From Pigoraptor vietnamica (taxonomy: Eukaryota > Opisthokonta > Filasterea), in assembly GCA_943704525.1 (NCBI GenBank), contig CALSCQ010001358.1, positions 1 through 26,180 on the forward strand: a stretch of 26,180 bases of DNA, given 5' to 3'. The notes beneath the pieces were generated by a model. That model did not search any database. It saw only the letters and a program-made list of their open reading frames with translations, and was not told where the DNA came from. Made by a program: the position numbers and the translations under genes. Shown here piece after piece: positions 1 to 10,313 of this stretch; position 1 is the stretch's first letter; each line of letters begins with the position of its first letter.

Positions 1-1500
1 CCCCCCATGCGGCACAAAAGCGCACGCACGCTCGTGCACGCACACACCCGTACACTCACACATCTGACGCGCGCCTGATGCTCAGCATATTCTGTAATAC
101 GACTGCGACATGAGCGCCGCGAACTGAGCCGGCCAGTGCGTCACCGTGCCGGCCGGCGGCTGGTCTGAAACACTGCCGATGCGGCGCGTCTCTTCTAACT
201 TCGTCGCGCCTCACATCAGTGCAATGTAGGCAGGTTGCACGCCTTTGTTAATCAGAGTTATGTGACGACGCACACAGTGTCTGACGCTGCTGCATCACGG
301 CCCCCGGACTGACTGCCGGACTGCGTCAACTCAACGGCCGGTGGCGTGTTGGTCTAAGGGCCGGCGCCGTTTGAATGTCCTGACGGACAGTTCACGCACT
401 GACGGCTGACTCGGCGTACAAATTTACGGCTGCTCAGCCGACTGAGCGATCAAGTGGTGCTAGTTGGTCGGCCCATAGCCTGACTGAATGTCGCCCGGGT
501 CGACTCATTCAGTGGTGGCTGAACGACCAGTGAGCCCTTGTCTGCCACGCTCTCTCATGGCTGCCGTGTTGTCGGTCACGTCCATCAAAATGCATTGGAT
601 GTCAGTTCTCAACGGAAAAAAAATTAATATAATTCCATTTCTGACGCGCTGCGGCTTTTCCGGAGCAATTGGTTCCGCACGGACTGCGCCACAGCCTATT
701 ATGTGAATGCTGAGCCGTGTCGGCCACTGTGAGCCGGCGGCCAGTGATCGCGACCCGCACGGCGTGCGCCGCCTGGTCACACCAGTCGTTAGTACTGAGT
801 GCCGTCGGTGCGGCAGTCCTGAGCACGCCATCTGATGGCGTTGCATGCGTTTTCGATTATCTCGACAGACTGACCGCAGCGTCCCCTCATCAATGAGCAC
901 GGTGGCTCACTGAGTCATATTAATCACAGTGTCAGTCGTTCCAGAAACTGAACTGGCGTCACTAGTCACACCGACCGCCTCAGAACTGAAGTCGGCGGTC
1001 CGCCGGCCAGCATCGCCGAGGTACATACGACCTGCCCCGGCCGGCGGCGGCAGGGCGGCGCCCGGTCGGTACCAACTGAGTAATTCAACTGCAAGTCCTA
1101 AACGGCTTCAGCCGAGCCGGGCTGCCTCAGGGTCGGATCACTGAGTCAGACGTCCCGGCGGCACCTTGACCGGCGGCGTCGTGGCGTGACTGGTCGGCGT
1201 TGCCTCCACGGGCTTGCCTAGCCGGCCGGGGCGGACGCGGCCGGCACCGTTCGGCGCCTCAGCACGACGGCCGGCGGCCGGCACTGAAACGGCGAAGTTG
1301 GTAGACTGCGAACAAGCCGCGGCAGAACCGCCCGGCAACGGCCCCCCGCGCGTTAGTCCGGCAAGTGTCACACACTGCCCGGCCCTGGCAAAGCGGCCAT
1401 TCGGTGCCGGGCCGCACTGGCCGAGGCAGCACCGAGTCGGCCGCCGTTAGTGAAATCACTGGCGACTCCGACACAGTGGGCACTGAGGCACATCAGGATC
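1..1500. other. Non-genic block rich in ACTGA and CCGGC words
   Basis: No convincing gene is seen here; open frames on both strands are short, lack recognisable motifs and are often closed by the TGA inside recurring CTGA words. The block has a visible oligonucleotide bias: ACTGA/TCAGT (for example near 306, 440, 484, 911, 945, 1075, 1139 and 1478) and CCGGC/GCCGG (near 130, 155, 340, 1010, 1035, 1215 and 1270) recur every few tens of bases in varying order. A short AT-rich island lies near 617-640. The bias stops near 1500. It could be a decayed satellite or transposon remnant; that is inference. Confidence 0.45.
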
Positions 1501-1525
1501 GCGCTATGGCTGATGCACTAAAACG

Positions 1526-1558
1526 ACGAATAAAATATTTTTTTTTATATTTTTTTTT
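1526..1558. other. AT-rich tract in GC-rich surroundings
   Basis: A run of A/T with two long T tracts separates the biased block to the left from the upstream region of the gene beginning at 2020. Between this tract and 2020 I see no gene. Several sequences resembling CCAAT elements (gattggttcg near 1672, and 'ccaat' near 1748) might belong to the promoter of the downstream gene, but this is weak. Confidence 0.4.
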
Positions 1559-2019
1559 GCGGGCACGCACGCCTTGCACAGGCGATGGAAGGCGATTGGT
1601 GTGACATGTTGCTGCTTGTGGGTGTCTTTTGGGTCCGTGCTTTCGGCGCAATTCGAATGCGCGTGAATTCCGATTGGTTCGTTTTGTATTTTTTAACTTA
1701 ACCGGCTCCCACTGTCCGGTTGGCCGGTTAAAAACACTTAAAATAAGCCAATCAGCGTGCGCCCTTCCTGCCATCACCGCGCAGAGCACGCAACGCTTTC
1801 GCAAGTATGCATCCTCCAGTGGGCACAGGCGCCACTGTGAACGCGCAAACCGGTTCACGCAACCCGTTTCATCCTTTGCACTCGTCAGTCGCATGGAGTT
1901 GCCGCGACATTTCTGCCTGAGTCCCACTTGTCAATAGAGTGAAGCGCGCCCGGTCGGATAATTATCAGGACATCTGCTGTCGCGCGTCAGCCACGTCCGA
2001 TCGGTCGTTTCGCGCAGTG

Positions 2020-3505
2020 ATGGCACCGAGCCCTTGGGAGCGCACCATTCCCATCCCTTCCGCGGCTGTTGCGGCACCCATTCACGCGAAGGTCGACGCA
2101 GTGTCGTCAGCGCCTGCGGCGGCGCAGGGTCCCATGGCGCTGTATGGGCCCCCGCCCCCTCTCGTTCCTCCCCTCGCAGCGCCCCTCGCACCGGCCCCCC
2201 TCGCCCTCTACGCTGCCGGCGCCGCCGCCGTATTGCCGACCCAGCTGTCGCAAATGGGGCAGTCGCCGATTTGCGCGCGCGACGGAATTGTGTGGAATGC
2301 GGCGCAGGACCCGCGCATGACGGCGCTCATGATGCAGACGTACAACCCCTACGTGAGCTTCTTCGGCTGCGTGAAGGACGAGAAGTCGGCGCTGTGCGTG
2401 CTCAATTTTGCGAAGCGGATAGGCGTGCGCAAGTGCAAGGAGCGCCCGCGCGACATCTCTTTCGGTCCGGGGCAAGGGTACATTTACGACACGGCCGAGA
2501 GCGGCCTGCAGCGGTGGACGGACACGGTCAAGTGGTGCGTGTCTCGCCACCCGTTGAAATCGTGCTCTGCAGGCGTTGTGTTTTTCTGCCTGCCTTTGCA
2601 CCGTGGCCAACGCATCTCTCTTTCGTGCTCCAGGGGCGACTCGCTCCATCCCGGCGGCCGCCTCATGATGTACAAGGAAGTGGAGACCTTCTACGACGAC
2701 CGCCTGCACAAGAAGCGGCGGAGGGAGAAGGCGGGCGGAATGCGCAAGGTCACCCTCGCCGACCCCTCGAGCACCCTGCGCCTCGTCAGCTATTACGACG
2801 AGAGGTCAGTCGCTCGCGCTGCCCCGCAATTGCGCCAGTGCACGTGTCTGACGCCGCGTTCCGCCCTTCGACAGATTTCTCACGCGGCCAGAAGCCCCCG
2901 AATTCCGATTTCTCGTCGAAGCGTCGTACGTCCTCGTGGGCCTTGAGACGTGAGTACGACAATGGCTGTTTCCCTCCCCGCCCCTTTCCCCCACGCCTTT
3001 CTCATGCGCCGTGTGACACAATCGCAGGCTGCGGCTCGAGTACTCGCTCCAGGCGCTCCAGTGGAAGGAGGCCGCCGCAGCACAGTCGTCTCGCCTGGTG
3101 GCCGCATCGAGCCAGCCCTCGATGTCGCCGCAGGAGCTGTCCCCAAAGGAGCATGCGCCGCAGCGCGTTCCCTCCGCCTCTGACAGCACACGCACGACCA
3201 CCACCTCCGAATCGCCCGCCGAGTACGGCGTCGTGCCAGTGTCTGCGCCGGCGCCAGTTCCCGCGGCATACCCGATGATGGTGCAGCACGGCCACCCCCT
3301 CGCACGCCCCGTGCCGTCATCCGTCTACATGAGCCTCCCGCCGTTTCCCAGCCCCACGGACTATCTTGCGGCCGCCGTGGCGTTTGCCGCAAACGAGGCC
3401 GCAGCGGCCGCGCAAATAGCCGAGCTCTCGCGCCCGCCGGCAACCAAGGACTTCGCACCCAAAATGCGCACGGAGCGAGCGTCGAATATCTGGCGGCCGT
3501 TCTGA
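2020..3505 (+). CDS. Unrecognised Pro/Ala-rich protein with basic core (possible DNA-binding factor)
   Basis: Modelled exons 2020-2534, 2634-2804, 2875-2949 and 3028-3505 give 412 residues with matching phases and GT-AG introns of 70-99 nt. The ATG at 2020 is preferred: it is in good context, and the open frame further upstream lacks an ATG. Residues 1-80 are Pro/Ala-rich. A compact region of about residues 85-260 contains NPYVSFFGCVKDEK, GGRLMMYKEVETFYDD, the basic run KKRRREK and LVSYYDER. The tail is low-complexity Ser/Pro/Ala ending IWRPF. The core has a faint likeness to the CG-1 DNA-binding domain (hydrophobic strand, basic run, then a YY-containing strand and a PEFRF strand). I could not confirm it, so the function is unknown. 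The gene converges on the calpain gene, 204 nt between stops. Confidence 0.75.
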
Positions 3506-3709
3506 GGGCTGCCGTTGCCTCTGCGTTCCCGCGAAATCGTTGCGTTGCGTTGCCGCACAGCACATGCGCCAGTGCCCCGTCGGTTTGGTCCGTCGGGGGA
3601 GTGCGCACTGAATATACACCCTGCATTGTTACACGGCAGGACTGCAGTGGGCAGCATTAACGCGGCTTTCATAGAGCACACGGCGAACGCCCCACAGCGC
3701 CCGCAGCGC

Positions 3710-6700
3710 TCACTTGGCCTTTGAGAACGACGCGTAGCATTCCTCGTGGCACTTGCCCGCGGGGGAACCGTCGGCCGCAGTGATCGGATAATACGAGCCC
3801 GAAAAGCGCCCGACCACCTCGCACAGCTGCGGAGTTGGAGGTGAGTAACAAGGCACTGCAACTCACGAGCGCCCGCACAAACACACCACTCTCTTGTAAG
3901 GTCTAGAAGAAACTCATCCACACGCACCCAAACACCTCACATCACACGCGCGCACAAATTTAGATGAGCGGAATGCGAGGCGTGTTGTACACATCACACA
4001 CCGGTCCCTTGCAGTGTATGCACTTTTCGGCGCGCATCTGGACGTAATTCTGCTCGCAGCGCACGTGCACCGTGTCTCCGTTTTCAAACTCCTGCAGCCG
4101 CGCGTACGTCAGCAGAGAGCCAAACAGAGGCGCCGCCAACGCACACCGTCCCACCTGATACGACTTGTCAAGAATGGGCATGAAGCACAGCGCACACTGC
4201 GGGCCATGCGACGCCTGGAAGAGCTCGTAGCACTCGACGTGCACCTGCAAACAGACGCAGGCCGTTTCAGCCACTGCGATTCGCCCTCACCGAACGCGAC
4301 CGTTGACCACACTCGCCTGCTGTGTGTTGTCGAGCACGCGATAGAATTTCCCCGAGAACTTGTCGTTTGCGGCGATCGCCTTTGAGCACTGTATGCACTT
4401 GGGCGCGAGGCTCTCCGCGTGTGCGTCAAAGCAGCGCTCGTGCACGGCGCTCCCGTCCTGCGATGCATCGAAATGGCGACAGCTGAGTTGTGGACAGGCA
4501 AGTGTGTAGTGTGACGACGAGCGCGCTCCTCCACCTTGAAGACCTTGTACTTGTCCTCGCGAATGGTCGTTTTGCAGTGCACGCACTTTGGCGCATTCCC
4601 CTCTTGGAACGTGTCGTAGCATTCCTTGTGCACCTGCGCAATGCGGCTGGTTAGGGGCGCAGCAGCGACACGACGACGCAGATTGAGCGCCACTTGCTGC
4701 CATCGACGATTTACCTTGCGTTCGACAGACTCCTGGGTTACGACGTAGAAGAGGCCGCTGAAGCGACCCTCAATCTCGATCAGCTGAGCGAAGCAGGAGG
4801 AACAAGGGTGTTAGAGAGTGTGCGGCGGCATCAGGTGGAAATCTGCATACGCACACACACACACGCAAAAAAAGGATAAGCGCGCACGCGGGTACACACG
4901 CACCGGCTCGCCGCACTGGTGACATTTCTCCGACGTCATCTCGATGTGTCGCTTGTTGCAGTCGGCGTGGCACTTGCCCTCGGGATACCCGTAAAAAACG
5001 CCTGCGCACGCACCGAAACGTCAATGCAAGGACACGGCAACACGCTTTCACACAGCGCGGCAGAGACGCACCCTCCACAGGCTTGCTGCAGACGAGACAG
5101 AGGGGGATCCGGCTGTCCACGCGTTTCATGCGCTCCGCATCCCCCGCATTCGGCGTCGGCGGCACAATCTGGGACACGGACACCGGACTCCTCGACGACA
5201 CCGTCAGCCAAAACGTGCCTTCAACGCCGGCTCCCCACGCGGCCACGACGCACACGAGACGCTCGTGGCGCCCGCGGCGAACAGCGGTTTCGGCCGATGC
5301 CGTGCGTCGGTGGCACTCGATTGTAAGCGCGGCGTCGGTGGGCTTTAGCGGGCCCGTCGGATTGCGGAAGACAAAGAGCTTGAACTCGAGGAAAGGCAAA
5401 TCTGTGCCGCGGACGTCTCGCTGAGCGACGGTAAACGTGACATGCCCCTCGTCGCACTCGACGGCGTACGTTGGGTTGAACTGGAACGTCTCGGGGGAGT
5501 AGCCGCCCGCAGTGCTGATCCCAGAGGCCAGTGTAAGGACAAGACGCGCACACGCAAACGCGCGGAACAAAAAGACACTCGACGCGACGCAGGTCTCTCC
5601 GTGCTCCCACCTCCCTGCGGCCCACGAGCCCCGGATGGACGCGTAGTTGAAGCCGAGTGGAAGGGGAAGGCAGGCGCCGATGTTCTCAAAGTGCGCCACA
5701 AAGTCCCTGAAGCTCATCCAGAAGGAGCCGTCGTCGCTGTTTACGTAGCCCACCTGCGCGTGCAAGCGCGAAACGGAGAGTGAGGAGCGCAGTGGGAGCG
5801 GTGTGAATCGGTGACGGTCGCCCTCGTCGGTGCGCAGTGGTAGCAAGTGTCCGATCTGCCACCACCCCAAACAAAGGAAAAAGTCCGATTCGGAAGAAAA
5901 TTCCGACATGTTACTCAGCCTGAATGGGCCATTCACCTCGCGCTTGAGGGCGTCTGTCCACAGGCGGCTGTTGTCGCTGAAGTCGCCGCTCCACTCGAAC
6001 TCTCCCCATGGGTTGCGACACTGCGCCACAGAGAAGTGTTGGACGCGCGCACGGTGCGGCAACATACGGTGTTACGCGTTGTTACTACGCACCTTCACCA
6101 GCCGTATCCCTGCGCTCGTGTCCTTGAGTGCCAGCACGGAGTAGGCGTGGTCGCTGATGAGACCCTGTCGTTCAACTACTGTGTCAGACGGTGGTGAACC
6201 TCTCTCAAAGCGCGAACATGCGCGCATGTGCCTTCGCTTGCCTTCGTCTTTGCAACCGCGGACGAAATCGTGTGGCGCACTTCCGTCGCCATGAACGGAT
6301 CGCGCTTCGAAATCGCCTGCGCAGAGCTCCACACCTGCATCCGCAACGAATTGCACACACTCAACTACAGTCCGTTCTGCGTTGCATCGCACGGAAAGTC
6401 CGCCATACCTCCTCGAGCTCCTTCTTGTCAGTGGTGTCGTGCGGCAGCAGAATGGTCGTCGTCGTGCCGCCCGTCAGATAGCCAAGGGCGTCGATGGTGT
6501 CGCCCGCAATGCACGCCTCGAAGCTCCCGTGCAGCTTCGCCCACGCCTGCGGCAGCCAGAAAAGGAGAAAAGTGTCTGAGTTCTCTTGTCAACGATGGGC
6601 CGTCTAAGGTGTAAGCTGACCCGGCATTGCGATGTGTCTCGGGTGGGGCAGTCTGCAAGGGAAACACAGCCTTGTCATTCGACCACACACCTTCTCCATG

Positions 6701-8837
6701 ATCATGCACCACGTCTCCTTCTCGCGGCTGTTGCTGCGCCCATAGCGGCTGAAGACGGGCATCCACTGCGACCCTTGCTTGTAGCACGGAAAGAGGTCGT
6801 CGATCACAACCTGCATCGATGGCGGAGTTCAAGAGCCTCAGATGCTTGTCGCCCGCACCCACTCGACGAGGGATTGCGCCGTGCTATTGCGGAGCGCTTA
6901 TGTGCATATACTAAAAGCATGCCCTGCTCATTAGTATTGTTCGTACACACGCTTCAGACTCGTGCGCATCGCCCACTCACCGTCACCCACGCGCCCTCGC
7001 GGAAAAACTTGACGCCGTAGAGGCCGACGTCCTCATGGTCCTCGACGACGAGATCTTCGATGAGCATGTTGCGCTTGGCGCACCCGGCGATCGCGGCGAG
7101 AAAATAGCAGTCCCCAAGTATACCCTGTAATAGGTGCGTCAGCAAGCGCCACGCGCACGCAACACACAGGCACGAGCGCCTCCATGCACACCTGGTGGAT
7201 GTCGTCGGGGTCAATGCCCTCGGAAAACACGCGCGGCACCGCAGTGATGTCGCCAAATTCCGTCGGGCGCTTCCATGCCAACGACAGCCGCTTGCCGCTC
7301 GAGTCCGTGAGAAATTCGGGGTGGAACTTGGCCGGCTTCGAAGGGTCCATGAAGAGCGCGCTGCGATCAAGGGGAAGGAGCAAGGTGGCCGCAGCGCCCG
7401 GCGTGGGTAAGAGATGAGTGCGGAAACACGAACAGTTACGTGCAGATAACGTCGAATTCCACTGAGGCAAATTCAAAATGGGCCTGCATGAAAGCAAGAA
7501 CGCACCGGTCGTCGGCGGGGAAATCGGGGTCGCGGAAGAGCGCCCCCCGGGCACGCAGCATGTCCGCCAGCTCTCCCACCATCGCCTCACCCTCCCGGTC
7601 GCGCACGCCGGCCCACACCCCCTTCCACGCCGCTGCCCCGGACCCGCGCGTTCGCAGCATCCGATCACGCAGTCGCGCGCACACTTTCGCCTCGGGCGGC
7701 GTCAGTTCACTGCTTCCCGCGGCACCCACTGCGCCCGTGGCGCTCGGCGCAGCGGCGGGCTTCGAATGGCGATCGGCCGCGCTGTCCTGCCACGCGACGT
7801 CGCGCTTGTTCTTCGGCAAGGCCGCCGTTTTCTTAACGAAGGCCGACGCGGCCGCAACCTTGACGGCAATCGACGCAAACGACTTTGGGGCGGTCTTCTC
7901 CAAGCCCCAGTGCTCCATGCGCGCCGGCGAGGCCATCGACAGTGCGGCCGCAAGTAGCGCCCACCCCCGCCGCTTCACGGTTAGGTGGGCGAGGCGCACA
8001 AATCGGCCGCGGCCCTTCTCGCATTTAAAGAGGCGCTCAGTGCCAGCAGTGCCGTCGTTCGCGTCCGCGCCGGGCTTGTCCAGTTCGACGCCGGCCCACA
8101 CGCCACGCCCGAGGGCCGTGGCGCCAATGTAGCGGATTGTGCACTCTTCGTCACCATAGTCGAGGTGCAAGGTCGCCTGCACCAACAAGGCACATGTGCG
8201 CTGAGTACCAGGGGTACTGCTGAGTACGCGCAGGTCCCACTGGCCGCAATAATCCCCACCTTTGCGCCGACCCTGAATTCGGAGGGGTATGCAGGCATGG
8301 CGTGGATCTCGTTCATCACGGACTCGCGCGTGCGATGCTGCACGCGGTGTCGGCATGAGCACACGGAGTGCAGTGGGTTCGCAGTGCCACAAACATTCAA
8401 CGCACCCTGCGGAAGAGCGACTGGAAGCGGCGTGCGGCATCGCGCGCAGTGCTGCCGCGGTACTGGAGTGCGGTGGCTTCCGGCAGAACGGCGTCCTCTG
8501 GCACAAACACGCCGAGGCCAGGCCGGCACTTGAAGAAGCGGCGGCCGTGCACCGTCCCCGCAGTGCCCACTGTGTGGCAGCGAGTGGTTCAGAGGAGTCA
8601 GCCAAGTCCAGTGAGGCCAGTGAAGCGCATCCAAGGCACCCTCACAGAGACGCACAGTCCGACACACGCACACCCACCCGTAAAGCCGTGCCTGCGCCAC
8701 GGTTCGTCCATAATGACGCCCAGCCACACGCCGTCCTCCCAGTAGACGCGCGACGACGACGCCACTGTGCCGAGTGCGCATGCGCCGCGCCCGTTGGGGA
8801 CGGCCACGCGGCGACCGACGGCCTCTCCCTCTGCCAT
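3710..8837 (-). CDS. CAP-Gly x2 / calpain cysteine protease / six LIM-like zinc fingers
   Basis: Exons (descending): 8837-8678, 8569-8406, 8337-8260, 8176-7440, 7360-7192, 7124-6981, 6810-6691, 6546-6409, 6334-6242, 6164-6093, 6020-5937, 5753-5611, 5514-5072, 5001-4904, 4783-4715, 4633-4535, 4457-4317, 4244-4155, 4091-4002, 3826-3710; 1082 residues. CAP-Gly 1 (about 1-75) starts at the chosen ATG and ends RRFFKCRPGLGVFV. CAP-Gly 2 (about 127-200) has GRGVWAGVELDKP and LFKCEKGRGRFVRL. The calpain core (about 350-700) keeps the triad: Cys442 in GILGDCYFLAA, His607 in SDHAYSV, Asn628 in CRNPWGEFEW, plus DDGSFWMSFRDF. A calpain domain-III-like sandwich (about 700-830) opens STAGGYSPETFQFNP. Residues 840-1082 hold six CxxC/HxxC fingers. 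No EF-hands are seen. CAP-Gly suggests microtubule targeting. Introns after 6242 and 4317 appear to use GC donors. An in-frame ATG at 8963 is an alternative start. Confidence 0.88.
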
Positions 8838-9402
8838 TGTTGGTGCAGCCGCGAGGCGACTCCAGGAGTAGCACAGACTTGGCGCGCGATGGCGACTTCG
8901 TGTGAATGCAGTGCCGCCAACTGGCTGGAATTTTTTTTTAGAAGTCAACAGAGGATCACTCAAGATGGGAATTTAATCCGGGGTAGAGTTACGCTTAAAT
9001 GCCGTAACTGACTCCGGATAATCCCGTGCAGTATCCGGCACACACACGTGGGCCTAGCGCAACACAACGTGGACCTTTGACAAAGCGAGATCACACTCTG
9101 AAACAGAATGACGCGAGAAAGGTGAGTCGCGCTGTGTGCACGCTGCTGTGTGTGGCCTAGGATTACAACAACAATGCACCACGCCTAATGGCCGCTTGGC
9201 CCTGAGGAAAACCAAACACCTCTAAGAAGTAATGAGGCCTCCGCTCTGCTTTCCATCCAATTTGAACTGGAGCTTATCGCCGCGCCCATTGATGCTCATT
9301 CCCCGACTACCTTGCGTAGCAGGTTGCAGAGAGAAAGACGAGCGCGCGGCGCGTGTTTATGGGGTGGGTTGCAGTGCCTGCTGCTCTTTGGTTTCCGAGG
9401 CA

Positions 9403-9596
9403 CACATGATGAGCAATTCGACGATGCCAGTTCTGCTGCTGAGTACTTTGATGATACCCTTTTTATTTTTCGTCTGGCTGATCCCTCATACGCATCAACG
9501 CCTTCTGCTTTGTTGGAAACCGTCACTTACTCTTTTATCGCTGTCTGTGTGCAGGCGACTTTGGGGAAGGGATTCGACGAACTTCAGTGTGAAGGT
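9403..9596 (+). other. Doubtful coding stretch (possible unrecognised exon)
   Basis: One forward frame reads like a soluble protein (THDEQFDDASSAAEYFDD, then LFIFRLADPSYAS and ATLGKGFDELQCE) and has a plausible acceptor at 9554 and donor near 9596. No ATG-led model could be completed, base composition is poorer in GC than neighbouring genes, and a second frame over the same bases reads as a hydrophobic peptide. It may be an exon of a small gene, an upstream exon of the Munc13-like gene, or chance. Confidence 0.15.
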
Positions 9597-10020
9597 TCGT
9601 GTTTGCTGTTGTGCTGCGGTGTGTGTTGCGCGGGCACCAATGGGATGGTCATAATTTGCGTCTGAGGGGAAGTGCGCTCGGTGCATTCGCCTGCAACCTC
9701 ATAGCCGCTCCTCGCGTTGATTACACTTGTGTTCTGATTGGCCCACACACACACTTTACGCGCGCGTTTGCGCCGTGACGCTTCCTTTCGCTCACGTGCC
9801 TTTCTTACGTTGTTGCAGGGCAAGGGCGCAAGGAGCTGAGAGCATGCGTGAAGGTCGAAACGTGATTTTCAATGAACTTGGCTCTGAAACACAATGGACT
9901 CAGTCGGTGCAATTGAATTGGATTTTGGCCAAAAGAGAGGCGATTTTGCACCGGATTTTCAATTTGGCGACACCCGCAAGACCCCCGGCTGTCCGGCCAG
10001 AAATCCGTCAACAATGGCCA

Positions 10021-10095
10021 ACACCGACACACACACACACACGCACACACACGCACACACACACACACACACATACACACACGCACACACGCACA
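10021..10095. repeat. (CA)n microsatellite
   Basis: An interrupted CA dinucleotide repeat, with occasional CG and TA steps, about 220 nt upstream of the Munc13-like start codon. It explains the Thr/His-rich and Val/Cys-rich conceptual peptides in this stretch, which are not genes. Confidence 0.95.
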
Positions 10096-10313
10096 GAGCC
10101 AAGGAGACTGCGCACAGCCGCGAACTCTCACGCGTACTACTTGCGGGGCGCATCGCATGGTCTAGCAGAAGAGCAGGACTTGAAGAGAGAGGCTGTTATA
10201 TCCCCTTGCTATACAATTCGTGCGAATCCGCGCCGAAGATGCGCTAGTGGCTGTCTGTGGTTTGTTTTGTCACACTCTGACGTGCGTGCGAGGCCCTGTG
10301 ACCGCGCTTGAAA

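Larger units (their letters stand above)
8838..10313. other. Intergenic region between divergent calpain and Munc13 genes
   Basis: This 1.5-kb stretch separates two divergently transcribed genes and probably holds both promoters. I recognise no canonical core-promoter motif. It contains a poly-T run near 8930-8939, a doubtful coding stretch near 9400-9600 and a CA microsatellite at 10021-10095. Confidence 0.5.

Noticed and set aside
488-1937. Short open frames on both strands in the left 2 kb
   Set aside because: Low-information Arg/Ala/Pro-rich peptides typical of GC-rich non-coding DNA; no motifs and no consistent splice structure.
1939-2019. Upstream extension of the first gene to 1939
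   Set aside because: Codon 1939 is GTG, not ATG; the first ATG in frame is at 2020 in good context.
3960-4001. C-terminal end of the calpain at the stop near 3960
   Set aside because: A GT donor at 4001 and an acceptor before 3826 complete the sixth finger with HEEC, so the frame running to 3960 is intron.
4092-4154. Reading straight through 4154-4092 as coding in the zinc-finger array
   Set aside because: The 63-nt segment is in frame, but it starts GTGGGA and ends TGCAG. Removing it restores finger spacing (n = 18), whereas keeping it would give n = 39.
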